A stretch of DNA of 64,000 bases, from NCBI GenBank assembly GCA_002633005.1, contig NMRA01000273.1:129555-193554 (forward strand), given 5' to 3'. Each line of letters starts with the position of its first letter. The stretch's first letter is position 1. This document shows, in pieces, positions 46,531 through 57,765 of the stretch. The translations under genes and the position numbers were made by a program. The DNA comes from Phoronis australis (taxonomy: Eukaryota > Phoronida > Phoronidae). The notes below the pieces were generated by a model. The model saw only the letters and a list, made by a program, of their open reading frames with translations, ran no database searches and was not told the origin of the DNA.

Positions 46531-49500
46531 GCATTAGTTAACTGACACTTCTAATTGCATCATCTCTGAAACACTTTGAAAACTTGTTGTTCTCCCTCAC
46601 TGTCAGATTACGCAACATTTTTTCCTGAGGCTTCTGCAGGCTTCTGATCAATTGTGGCCGTTCAGATGTCTTTTGATATAAAACAGTAAAGTGGTTTGGT
46701 GATATTAGGTGGTTTGTTTTCTATTTAATCAATAAACACAAGGTTCTAATGCATGCTGATTCAGATCAGATTACTGCTGTCCAATAAAATTATGATGTAA
46801 TGGGGTCAAAAAATGCAGGTCATTTACGACTGACTCGGCCTAGTTTGATGAGTGCTTGCTAAAATAGTCCGCTAATGGTGATTATATAACTTAACAAGTG
46901 CCAAGGAGTTGATGTGTAAATCAGTTGAATCACGTAGTTTTTAAATTTTAGTTTTTATAAGCTTGCAGCAGCCTGGACAATTTTTGTCGCTGTCTTCGTG
47001 AGTTTTTATGACAAGTTCGGGTCTTGCCATTGAAAATCTAGAATGTTTGCCTTATCGATTCCCTCATAAGCTGACAATTTCATGCAAGTGGCAGACATTT
47101 TGTTTAAAAAATTTGCTTCTCTTGGGATTTGTTTATTGTTCGGGCCCAATCAGCAAAGGGCACTCTGATTATGAGGAGCTTTTGTGTACTATGGATTTCC
47201 AGAAGAGGGCACCATTCATGAAAAATTTGCATTGTTGTATATTTTTGAAAAAACTACCTAGTCTGTTTTCAGACTCTGTTGGTACAAAACACAGTGTCGG
47301 ACATTTGGGAAACATGATAAATCTCAAAATCCCCGTGCCCCAATTTTCAGGATCAGGCAAATTCACTTTTGGCTCGAATTTTGGTATCAAAAATTTTATA
47401 GAGACTCTCAAACTGGTGGATTAGTCACGTGAAACTTAAACTTTGCATATTGATGTATTTAAGGTTTGGCCCACTCATCATTCTTGTTTTTACGTGCTAC
47501 CTAAAAGCAAAGTAGTTCTAAACAAGGGCTCACACACTTTCCAAAAAGTGCCTAAGATGCATTCAGCTCATGAAGTGAAATTGACAACAAAGTCTCCACA
47601 AAGTTATTTTATTTTACCCATTTGGATTTTGAGTGGCTCTTGAGAGGCTTAAGTTTACAATGCACACTCAATTTTCTCATTTGATCAGCAAGTGCCATTA
47701 AGTATTTTAGGCAGATTACAAAACCTGTACAAAACAAGAGGTTCATTGTTTCCATATCTGACTAATTCTCATTCAATTTTTTTTATCCCCTCTCCCTACA
47801 TGGATGTCATTAACGTTAATTTCAGTCCTCCAGCTATTAATTAGCAAGGAATCCACCACTGAACTGAAGGTCTGCCAACCACCAAATTCTTTTTAGAGGC
47901 TGACTGAATGGTTGCCTGTGATGTGGACCAGCTAATTCAATAGAATTTCTGCCCACTTCCCAGTCAGCTGGTTGCAGCTATAATTGTGGTCCTAGTGGTT
48001 GAAATTACCGAGAATGTCATAAATTAATGTTATTTTTTGTGGTGGCTCAATCTGACACGCATGATAACAGTGTGGTTGCCTGGTCTACAGGTTACAAGAT
48101 AGCTTTGGTTCTATTTCTGGAATTCCAGTGAAAAGAGGAACAGCAGTGTGTCAGCTGTTCAGCCATTGTTTGTCTGTTATTTTTGGCTGCCTGTATATTT
48201 TGTCTTGTCAGACCACTGTTTGTGATGTTGCCATGGTTACCCCCAAAGACCACTAGAATAAATACTAGAAAGATTTCACTGTGGTTAGTTTGTGCCATGA
48301 TAGTCTTGTCTTGTGTACATTCAATGAAATTGCTCCCCTTGTAAGTGTCTTTATATTGTTTATTTCAGTTGTGCCTTATTTTTGTGGTTATATGGCATGA
48401 TGTGCTCGCTTCATGTTTTTTTACACGATGATCAAAGAAAACATGATGGTAAAGTCATGAATTCTTTATTAAGAAGCTACAGCAAAATTGTTTTTGCACT
48501 TTAAGACTTTTCTGTTCTTTTGTTTTACTGAAACTAGTGTCAACCAATGCCTCATTCAGAAACGAAGTTGGCTTTCTTGGTAGATTTAGCTTGATCGTGC
48601 TTGTGTTACTTTTGTCGTTGGTACGAATTTTGTGGCCCATAAGTTATCGCAAATGTTGCCTCTCTGATAAATCTAATCATTAAATAGACCTCTCATCAAC
48701 CGGAGCAAAGTACTTGCCGAAAATAGATCTCAAAAAAACCTCAGCCGTATGGATGGTTGAATGTGTTAAGATAATTTTCACTAAGTGATAAAATAGTACA
48801 ATTGACTGCTCTTCACTCAGTGATTTAACAGTGTTTTGGCCTTGCAATTATCTTAAATCTTCTGATAGATAAGTTTACTGTTTATTTCAACATACCCTGT
48901 TACATGGGAGATAAGTTGAAGTTTCCACCAGGCTCATGTCTTTTGAGAAACTGGTGTTGCTTTGCATTCATCACATTCAGTCTCTAGAATATTCATTCAC
49001 CTGAACACCTCACTCTGAGTTCACAATGCTGTTTCAACGAAGAAGATGTCCTGTTTAAGGTTAGGTAGGATCTTATCAATAATTTTCATTATTTTAGCCA
49101 AATATCTACAAATTATCTAAGTTTAAAATCGGCAAACAATATATTTTTGGAGGTAGAGAGTCTGTAGAATTCAAGTTTTGGCTTTATATTAATATGACCG
49201 TGTCTTTTGGTTAAATTTCGGAAGAAAGTTACATTCATAACAAAACAACTGTATTAATAGCATGCCCAAAATTTCGGTTGATACATCAATGTTTGCTCTC
49301 TCTAAAAATGTCTGGGTATACAGAATTCAAACTTGGCTGCCGTCCCAAGTCCGTGTCCAGCTAGTACTGATAACACCTGAATGATACGTGTGTTGTGACA
49401 CGACACATCATAATTACGCACGCCCGTTTCAATATTAATTAAGCAGCTTTATCAACGAGTTACCAATAGGATGTCTGTGATGGTCCCTTATCACAGGCGT

Positions 49501-50049
49501 CATTTGTTATGAACGATAATTGCAAGGTTGTCTGAGACATTGACTCAGCGACTGTGTTCAGTGATTGTATATCAGGACGATGTTCACTTTCTAAAATAGG
49601 GGTAGATGGACCAGCGTAAATGGGAGGGGGAAAATTACTATTTGGCTGTCTGGTTTTGGAAAACCAAGACGCTTCATGCTGTACTGCTGGACTGGTGGGC
49701 AGTCATTTGAGAAGATTCTGTATAGAACATGCTATCTTATGTATAAGATACCATTAAATTTTTGCTTTAGCCCATGGGCTTTCAGGCGAAACAACGCATT
49801 TGATGGGGGAAATTAAAAATACTACTGATGACCCACCTGAAAGGATTTGTTTAAACCTTCACACCATGGTCATAAAAGCGTGAATTCAGTTACCAGCAAT
49901 TTGGTTATGATATTTTAAGTATTTCTTCTTGAATTTGTGTACTTTTAATCAAGAAATAAATGTAAAAATAAAAAGTTTAAGATTTTTGTGCGACAATAGT
50001 GGATGCCGTGAGCAGTAGTGGTCTTGAAAGCGTAGTTCAACTGAGTATT
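46531..50049. other. No gene recognised
   Basis: The 138-codon frame at 47008-47424 is the longest here but lacks a domain, and the complementary strand is open as well. The rest is AT-rich and noncoding. Confidence 0.35.
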
Positions 50050-50271
50050 ATGAAAAGGTGCATATGGGGAGGATGCAGTAATAGCAATCGGAAAGACAAT
50101 ATTTCAGTTTTTGCATTTCCAAAAGACCCTAAGATCGCCCAGAAATGACATAGATTCGTGCGTCGGACACGGGCATGGCAGTGCATGGTGGAGCAAGCAA
50201 TCAGTTCAGGGTTCACGCTGTGCTCAGCCTATTTTGAAGAATCGTGTTTCGATCTGTCAATTATTTTCTAA
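50050..50271 (+). pseudogene. Broken THAP zinc finger
   Basis: From the ATG the frame reads MKRCIWGGCSNSNRKDNISV, FAFPKDPKIAQK, then TGA at codon 33 (50146-50148), resuming in frame as HRFVRRTRAW and later LCSAYFEESCF, ending at TAA. This is the THAP architecture: Cys-x4-Cys, FPKDP, a basic helix, and CS.HF near the end. Two lesions are visible: the stop replaces the expected Trp of the helix, and the last zinc ligand His is Tyr. THAP domains occur in host proteins and in P-, Kolobok- and Harbinger-type transposons; no inverted ends were identified here. Confidence 0.8.
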
Positions 50272-51290
50272 AATAAGTGCTTGATTAATGAGATTTTGAG
50301 TTAAAAAATTGTAGGAACGCTTTAAGTTAGAAAAGTTTTGGTTGGCATTCCATAAAAATAATGGATGAATAATGAACCGAGATTGGATATGTTTTAAGGT
50401 TCAAAATGTTTAGCTCCAATGGGCCTGTGAGTGTAATAGTGCAATTCCCAACTGTGGTGACATACCAGAATATAGTCCCTGTCTGATTTTATGAAGGAAT
50501 CTGCGTAATTGTTCAGCATGTATGTATTAATTTGTTCTTTCAGGAATTTTAGAACACTTATTTTACAGCCTAAAACTGGACTTCTAAGCACTTTGCTCTT
50601 TCTATCTCCATATCATATTGTCTGGACTTGTGCCATCAAAAACGTTAAAAGTTAGTGTTGCGTAAAAATGAGTTCTTGATTATCTACAAGAAGCACAGTT
50701 TCTTCAATAGCGTCCAACATGGATGCTGGCAAGGAGCACTTGGCAAGGGGCACTTACGATGATCGCCTATCTCTGAATTAGCTTCTTCCCGTCGTCATAT
50801 TTTCGGACCGTGTTCTTGACCCTCTTCCAATATTTACCAGTAGTGATACCCAAGTTTGCGCTTGTGTCTTCAGTGGGTCATTGACATTAAAACTTATCAG
50901 AGTATAATTTATCGGTGACAAACAGTAGATAAGATTGATAACAAAGTAGACTACAATGTTGTAGATGTTTCAACAAACTAAAAGGAAAATTGTACTGTGA
51001 AAAACAACCCGTTTTCAATGATTATAATCCACACAACAGTAAATGTAGCCTGACAGATAGCGTCACAAAGTTTCACAAAGTTGCCTCATGATACACATGG
51101 CAGTTGGGGGAAAATGTCAATCACATGTAAAATAGCCACCAAAGTACAAGGGACGTCATCCGAATTTACTTTAATTTGTTTTTGTGACAAAAAGACAGAT
51201 CTGGTGGTCTTGTGGCTGTTGATCAGATGTCATACAAATGATTTTTTTTCAGACAACTTTAAACTGATATGTTGGTCACAAGTTGTGTGA
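50272..51290. other. No gene recognised
   Basis: Noncoding flank between the THAP relic and the diverged repeat cluster. Confidence 0.4.
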
Positions 51291-51299
51291 ACGATGTAT

Positions 51300-51960
51300 A
51301 TGTTTTGGAAATCCAGTGCCCGTTATGTTTGCGTCTGCGGCTACATTTCCTAACCCCTAGCAGGATTTTTGGGACATTTGGCAAGTGTATTTCTGTGCCA
51401 GTGACAAAAGCTTGTGAGGGGTGGACAGGTCTGCCTTCTGTGGTGTCCCCTAGTTTTTCTCAATGCCCTTGATGGATTTTCATGAAATTTCACTATAGGT
51501 TTCTAAAAAGGCAGCTAGAACACCTTTTCAATGTAGTGTATGTTACCTAGAGATAATTTTATATTTGAGTCTGGTTTTCAGCATCGACCTCTATTGACCA
51601 TACTAAGGATCTTTATGATGATTTTCAGATGGGCACCCTCTTGTGGCAATTTTTTTTACCTGCGGCTCGACGTCTACCAGTTCCTTGATGGAGATTGTCA
51701 TGAACTTTGTGTAAGTTTCTAGTAAGGAGTTAATCTATGGTTCAACAAACGTGAATTTCGAGACAAATCCTACCACTGCGGAGTCCCATATTGGCTATGT
51801 TATTTTCGAGTGTCTTTCGCTTAATGTTAATCAAGTTCCTGGTTGGATCTTCATGAAATTTGGAAAATAAGTCAAGTAAACGACAGCAACTGTACCGTTT
51901 CATACGAATTTGACTTGTGTTGCGTCCCCTAGTGGCATTTTCGTTGTTTTTTTATCTGTT
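51300..51960. repeat. Cluster of diverged repeat units, roughly 160-215 bp apart
   Basis: The word cttgatggattttcatgaaa (51470) recurs as cttgatggagattgtcatga (51683) and ctggttggatcttcatgaaa (51840). Each is preceded by a tccccta or acccctagc or accctcttgtggc word (also gtcccctagtggcattttc at 51924). This suggests an old tandem array or internal repeats of one element. No coding frame is convincing. Confidence 0.6.
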
Positions 51961-52849
51961 CATTGTGTTCTGCCTGCTTGAAGAATCATGGTGAAAGGTG
52001 GCAGGTGTGATTTTACTGAGGAGAGCAATGCCAACTTGCTTTGCACCCACTAAAAGCTATTTTAAGTTCACTAGCATTGCTCTGTTTAGTGGGAATGTTT
52101 AAAATACTGATCATTCCTTGTATTTGCAGTGTATGTGATGCTCATGGTGGTTGCTGGCTGCGTTGCTCTTGTTCAAAGGCCGATTAACTTTCTGCATGTA
52201 TTGGAAATGATACCAAATGTTTTGTAACAATAGCGCAGTACACACCATGCTCGTTATAGACTAAAATGTTCTTAATCTTCATTTGTATGGAGGAATTTGT
52301 GAAAATAAAATTTCCCTCGTTAGTGTGCTAATTAGGTGATAAGGTTATCTTTGTTTTAATTTAGAAATTTAGAATCCTTGCCTAACTAATATTTTGCAGG
52401 GTTAATTTTAAATCTGAATTTATGGAAATTTGTTCTTATTTACATACCACCGTTATTTTCTCAAGCTTTTCAAATTCATGCTTCATAAAAACCTGTAGGT
52501 TAATGGACCTTAGCCTGTACGCTTGACATTCATTGCATCATTTTTCATTTTACATGACTATTGCCAGGGTCGTAATTTTAATATATTCGCGCTCATTTCC
52601 ATCTCAACTAAATGTGTTTTCACGTTTGGATGGTTTCGGAACGCAGCTCTTGCTTTTTGAACTGATGAGTTGACAGGGTGCTTTAATTTTTTAGATGGTC
52701 GCACATTGTTGTTCTTCATAAGGCTGGTGGTCCCAGGAACAAGGAGGCAGATTCGGAATCCCCAATCCTGTGCCTGTTTCAAGCCTGCCAAGCACCAGTA
52801 AGTCAATAGTCATCACTCATGTAACTGCTCTTTCCCTGTAGTACAAGTG

Positions 52850-53739
52850 AGTTTTACTCGACTAAATGCCCCTCTCCAACTTTTGTTGAGAATTTTCAAT
52901 TATGTGCCCACTCCTCAAGTACTGTCCCTTTCGTAATTTACTTCGCCAAATTGATTTTCAAAACAGCAAGGTGTTCTTTCAAATACGGAAATGTGGTCAA
53001 TTTCAAGTCACACTGTAATTTGCGGTCATCGCTGGGGGTTGTATTCTAATAGTGCCTTCTAGGAGACTATAGTCAGCAACAGACTCTCATTTAATGCAAC
53101 AAGTTTATTTTCCAAAGTATATGTCGTTTTTCAAAGTTTTTAAGAGCATTCCCATCTTTGTTTACATCCAAAGGTGAAGTGGCAGAAGCAACATACATGG
53201 TAGGGTCACACGTCATTTTGTGGCTGACCCATTTTTTCCATGTATGTCATGCATTCATTGCCGTGAATGCAAATTCAAATCACTCTGCTTAAAGTTAAAG
53301 TATTAGAGACTTTTTATTACTTGCTTACTGTTGAATATGTGAACAACGTGCTCTAAGTCAGAAAATTTATCTTTGTGAACTGTGCTCTGCATTGCTCCTG
53401 TGAATAAATACTTGCTTTGGCCAAAGCATACAATGCCAGGTGGGAGTCTTTTGCTAGGAAGTTTATCAATCATCCCAGTTGCAAAATTTGATTGCAAACA
53501 AAAGGAGAGAGTTTGAGCTTTGATTTATTTAACTTTGCATCTTCAAAAACTTTGTTGACAATCATATGGTGGGTCAATCCTTGAAAAGTCAGAGTATGTT
53601 TCAATGTGTCATTTCTTCTTTCTCAAGTTGCACACTCAGCTACTTGAAAATACCTGTCATTTAGACAGCGGTGATTCACCTTTGGCAGCTAGCCCAGCTT
53701 CAAATTCTTTTGGTCCATAGACTTAAATGTGGGGCGACT
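52850..53739. repeat. Pogo-like repeat copy, left part
   Basis: Shares scattered blocks with 14430-15260, including aacttttg-ttgagaatttt-caatta, agcccac-like words, ctctcattta-gcaacaa, gtcattttgtggctgaccca and gttgcaaaattt. No intact frame. It is separated from its right part by the foldback element at 53745-54484. Confidence 0.6.
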
Positions 53740-54001
53740 GTCTGCAAGGTACCTAAACTACACGGTCAACGGACTCAAAAACACGGGAACGGACACATGA
53801 ACACGACTCGCGGACCGGCAAACACCGTCCACTGACTCACAAACACGGGAACGGACTCACAAAACACGATCCACGCACCCAAATACACGGGACACGGACT
53901 CATATTCACGAGGAAACACGGTTAACGGACCGCCAAACACGATCCACGCCGATAAAGCATGCAATAAACACGGGACACGGACTCATCGCCTTCCTAGGTC
54001 A

Positions 54002-54049
54002 GCCTCAAGATGGCGTTGATCTGGTTAGCGATCAGCGCTCTCTTGAGGC
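54002..54049. other. Strong hairpin in foldback core
   Basis: gcctcaaga pairs with tcttgaggc (9 bp). After a 2-base mismatch on each side, gcgttgatc pairs with gatcagcgc (9 bp, one G-T), leaving an 8-base loop. The same bases lie at the start of the short frame at 54010-54105. Confidence 0.7.
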
Positions 54050-54105
54050 TTGCGGACGAGGATGCTTCCCAAGTCGCTAGTCTCACTGTCAAAATTAAGA
54101 TTTGA
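54010..54105 (+). CDS. 31-codon open frame in foldback core, unknown
   Basis: ATG at 54010 to TGA at 54105 reads MALIWLAISALLRLADEDAS then QVASLTVKIKI. The hydrophobic start resembles a signal peptide. It is too short for confidence, and the hairpin sequence and the opposite strand also give readable peptides. Possibly a captured exon fragment or chance. Confidence 0.15.
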   Translation: MALIWLAISALLRLADEDASQVASLTVKIKI

Positions 54106-54489
54106 TATTACAAACAGGTTTGGAAAGTCAATAAATTGCAGAACGAATAATTAGTTTCAATAATGTTTATTGTTTCTAAATCACAACAATTACATCACAG
54201 TACAGACAAAAATAACATCAAAAATATATTTAATCTCGCACCCATTACACAGCTGTCAACGCTGAAGTTGACATTTTGTCCGTTGACCGTGTTTGGCGGT
54301 CCGTTAACCGTGTTTCCTCGTGAATATGAGTCCGTGTCCCGTGTATTTGGGTGCGTGGATCGTGTTTTGTGAGTCCGTTCCCGTGTTTGTGAGTCAGTGG
54401 ACGGTGTTTGCCGGTCCGTGAGTCGTGTTCATGCGTCCGTTCCCGTGTTTTTGAGTCCGTTGACCGTGTAGTTTAGGTACCTTGGTCTG

Positions 54490-54880
54490 GCTCAGGTGAA
54501 GTGCCCATCTCTGGGTTAAGCGCCCGTTTCTGGCCTAAAGATGTATTTGCGCACTCCTAACTATGCTAATGTATAGCAGGAACTAAGCAACAATGCTGTT
54601 TTAACATAAATTTAGCTAAAGAAAGTGCTGTTGTATTCATTGACAACTTGTACATATAAAAACAAAAAGTATGCAAATTGGTGACCTTTGCACTAATGAC
54701 GTACATCGTGCGTTCACATAGCCGGCATCATGAAATGTTATTCCCAACACCCCGTCACGGTACTCACTGGACTAACTTGAATGATTTACGGCATATCATT
54801 TTTGACAAAAAACATGTTCTTGAAAACATTTGGCAATTTTCAACATACTTCATATTCACATCGTAGCTGGGCTCGCCATT
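54490..54880. repeat. Pogo-like repeat copy, right part
   Basis: Continues the copy interrupted by the foldback element. It has gttaagcgcccgtttctgg near 54517 and then aligns with 364-610. The sequence caatgctgttttaacataaa (54590) is the single-copy counterpart of the 26-bp satellite unit at 1-363. Confidence 0.65.
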
Positions 54881-57282
54881 TTAGCTGCAAATGTTTATGG
54901 TAATATCAATTTTTGAAAATGTGTATTAGTAGGATAGTTTGGAAATGTGTTTTGGTAGGATAACATATCTTGTTAGTGTGTTGAGGAAAACTAACCAATT
55001 TGTGTATTGGGACATATCTTTACAATAAGGACAATTATCTCTGATTGAGCTGATTCTTTCTTGGGTAATTTAGATTTAAAATTAAAGTCTGGGTTTGACA
55101 CATTTCCACTGTAGGATTTCTGGACATGATTTTCTCAATGTGAAAAACTGTAAAAACCTGATAGTTTTGGATGTACTGGTATTAAATCTCCTAGCAACTG
55201 TGACAATTCCTTTGTGAATGATTTTATACACTGAATTATGGGCAACTGCCTGAGGCCCGTGGACAACCGGCGTTTATCTGCATATACCTGTTTTGTATTT
55301 TAGAGTTATTAATTTTACGTTGTGTTGGTTATGTCGGGTTTGTTACTGAGTGTGTTTTAACATACTGTAAGTAAGATTGTGACTGACTTGGTATTTTGTT
55401 TGCTTCATAAAACTGGATGCATCTGCAGACTCATTGAATATATTTAGGTATCCAGATTGCTGTTGATAACAAATTACAACTTTGTCACCTTTATTGTCAA
55501 TACTGGTGCACAAAATCTTGTTAATCACCACAGGGCTTTATAATCCACCCTCCCCAAGATAACTTCTCAAAATTTGATTTTCCATTATTAATTTGCCAGC
55601 CTCTTTCACTGTGCAAGGTTTATAGTCCTTTATTACTGGGGCTATGTTGGGACGATGCAGGGGACATAACTCCCCGCTTCCCACTTGAGAAACACCACTG
55701 TGTTCTTTCTGTCACTGTTGTTTCTGCTCATGTTTTTTGTGAATAGGCTTCAGTCAGTGGTTTCACAGCATGCCATCTGCTTTGATCCTTCTCTCCCTGG
55801 CTCTGTACATACTTCGGGTCCCTATTGTTTGTAAACACCAAACCTTGCGTTGCATAAACTTGGTTCTTTCAAGTCTTACGTTTTTTCCTTCATCGATGTG
55901 TGGTGAACTATAGTAGTGTATAACTCAGTCAAACACATCGGAACACTTTCTCAGCGTGCCAATCCCTTTTCGACTAAAATCTGCCTAATGTAAATAGCAG
56001 ATTGTTTCCATCCAGTTTTGTTTACAAAGATCCAGCAGCAGTGACCACCGACACGTAGGTCGAAAAAAGAAATGTATCATGCTTTTTGAATAATTCCATG
56101 TAGCCTTATTAACGTTCTAGACTGGTACATATTTTTGTGCTACATATTCAGTGAGTAAAAACATCTAGTTTATCTTTTCACTTGTGCATTCTCATCTCTT
56201 GCAGCTGGAGGGGTGCAATTATTTCTAGGTTTCTGGGGCACTGTCAGCGTCATGTTGCATTAACATTTTTTCCCATCATTTCCAGTTGGGTTATATCAAC
56301 ATTACCAAAGCAGCATATGGTCTTATTATGTAACACTGCAGCAGTCCGTCTAAATCAAAAAGACATCGCGTATTTATTTCAGCATTATCCCGGCTGAATG
56401 TTGCTGTGTTTAAGCCTCGGTTACCTGTTGTTAGGCGATCCTAAATGATCACCACTGTGTGGACACAATGTATCCTAATGGATACATGATTCACCACAGG
56501 GCTTTATGCTTTGCTCATTTTTAAGAATGGAAAAGGTTCATCCTGTTCACTGACGTAACGTAACCTGAGCTTAATATAAAATGATATTGCAAATTTTATC
56601 ACAATCAACGCATATTAAAATGATTAATATAAACACTCGCAGATAAAACCAGGTCCCTTTTCCAGTAGAAAATTCATGGCATTCACTATCCGTATATATG
56701 TATATATATGTGTGTGTGTCTGTGTGTGAATTTGTGCCTGTATTGTCTTGGATGTTTTTGTATTGTTTCCAAGACCTCCCGACTTAGGAGCTTAAACTAT
56801 GTCTTATATGTGGTGTTTCTGGTCCAGTATTCTGAGGGGTGGTCACATTGTGGTGCCATCAACGTTGGTAGGTATGGCAGCACACATCGTCCACAGAAAG
56901 GCTGGGATTTTGCTGTGTGATAGACACCACCATATAAGCATCTCCATCAGTGATGTCTCCAAGTGAATGGGTGTTAAGTTTCCACTATCTCCCTAAGTGC
57001 ACTAGATTACCTGCTAGTGTTATCATCCCTTCCTAAGTCAGCAAAGCAACAGTTGTCTGAATGAGTGCGTTCCAAAGTTCATGTTAAGCCAACTACAGGA
57101 CCCCTTGTTTTTCCTCTCTGTCCTTGTTTGTCATTGACATTGTTTTTGGTATGGACTTTGAACTGTCTGGAGAATTTTGTAAATATTGTCATGTTCAAAC
57201 CATCTTTCTTTCTAACGTCACTTCGCCATTAAGGAAACTTTGTTTTTCAATACTCCCCTTATTTTTCGTTATTGGTTACCGA
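54881..57282. other. No gene recognised
   Basis: A strong acceptor-like tract (tctcatctcttgcag) ends at about 56204, but the following frame reaches a stop without a donor. A tatatatgtgtgtgtgtctg simple repeat lies near 56700-56730. Confidence 0.4.
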
Positions 57283-57518
57283 TAAAATCTCACCAATTTA
57301 GGACACAATATGGTTGACAAGTGAAATTTTCTTTTCTGATTTTTTCATTAAAGATACGCATCACCAAATAAGTGCGTTTCTACTTGCAAGATCTGTACTG
57401 TAACTACACTAAGGCAATATGTTAAGACATTGTGGGTATTCACAACAGTGTTAGAAGCCTTTAAAATGAGTGAAGTGCTATCATGGCAATTATTTTTGTC
57501 CACAATTAATATGATTTA
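57283..57518. mobile_element. MITE of the TAAAATCTCA family, copy 2
   Basis: The left end taaaatctcaccaatttagg is followed by acacaatatggttgacaagt. The interior matches 45296-45569, as do the words near the right end (gtgctat, gcaattatttttgtc). The right end, in reverse, begins taaatcat. TA flanks are consistent with mariner-type insertion. Confidence 0.7.
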
Positions 57519-57589
57519 GCCATCCTGTTTGCTAGTGATATCCGAGTTACTGCTTGTTCTCTGATTGAAACTCTAGAAGGCATCCTGTC

Positions 57590-57765
57590 GGACTGAAGTT
57601 GACCTTTGCTGTTGCAAGCGAGTTGGACAACTCCTCAGTTTAATCCACCCTTTCTAGAAGGAGTTGCAACCGCTTGACAGTCTGTGACTTATGCTTACCC
57701 TAGGAACTGAAACTCTTCTAAACAGGAGAGTTTCGATGTCGATGGGAAAGTGGCTTGAATTTAGT
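57590..57765. repeat. Dispersed repeat, partner of 26740-26925
   Basis: See 26740-26925 for the shared words. It lies 70 bp to the right of the MITE copy; the two are probably independent. Confidence 0.6.

Larger units (their letters stand above)
53745..54484. mobile_element. Young foldback element, 740 bp, 197-bp arms
   Basis: The arms 53745-53941 and 54288-54484 are reverse complements with two mismatches that I can see. The tips are caaggtacctaaactacacg. Within each arm a short word (acacgggaacggactca-like, also gaccggcaaacac) recurs several times. Perfect 5-bp repeats gtctg flank the element (53740-53744 and 54485-54489). The unique core holds a strong hairpin at 54002-54049 and a 31-codon frame. 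No transposase is present, so it is non-autonomous. The superfamily is unassigned; a 5-bp duplication occurs in Transib and some others, but the tips do not start CAC. Confidence 0.9.

Noticed and set aside
47008-47424. 138-codon plus-strand open frame
   Set aside because: Longest ATG frame on the plus strand, but no domain or splice context, and the opposite strand is open over the same bases; expected by chance in 64 kb.
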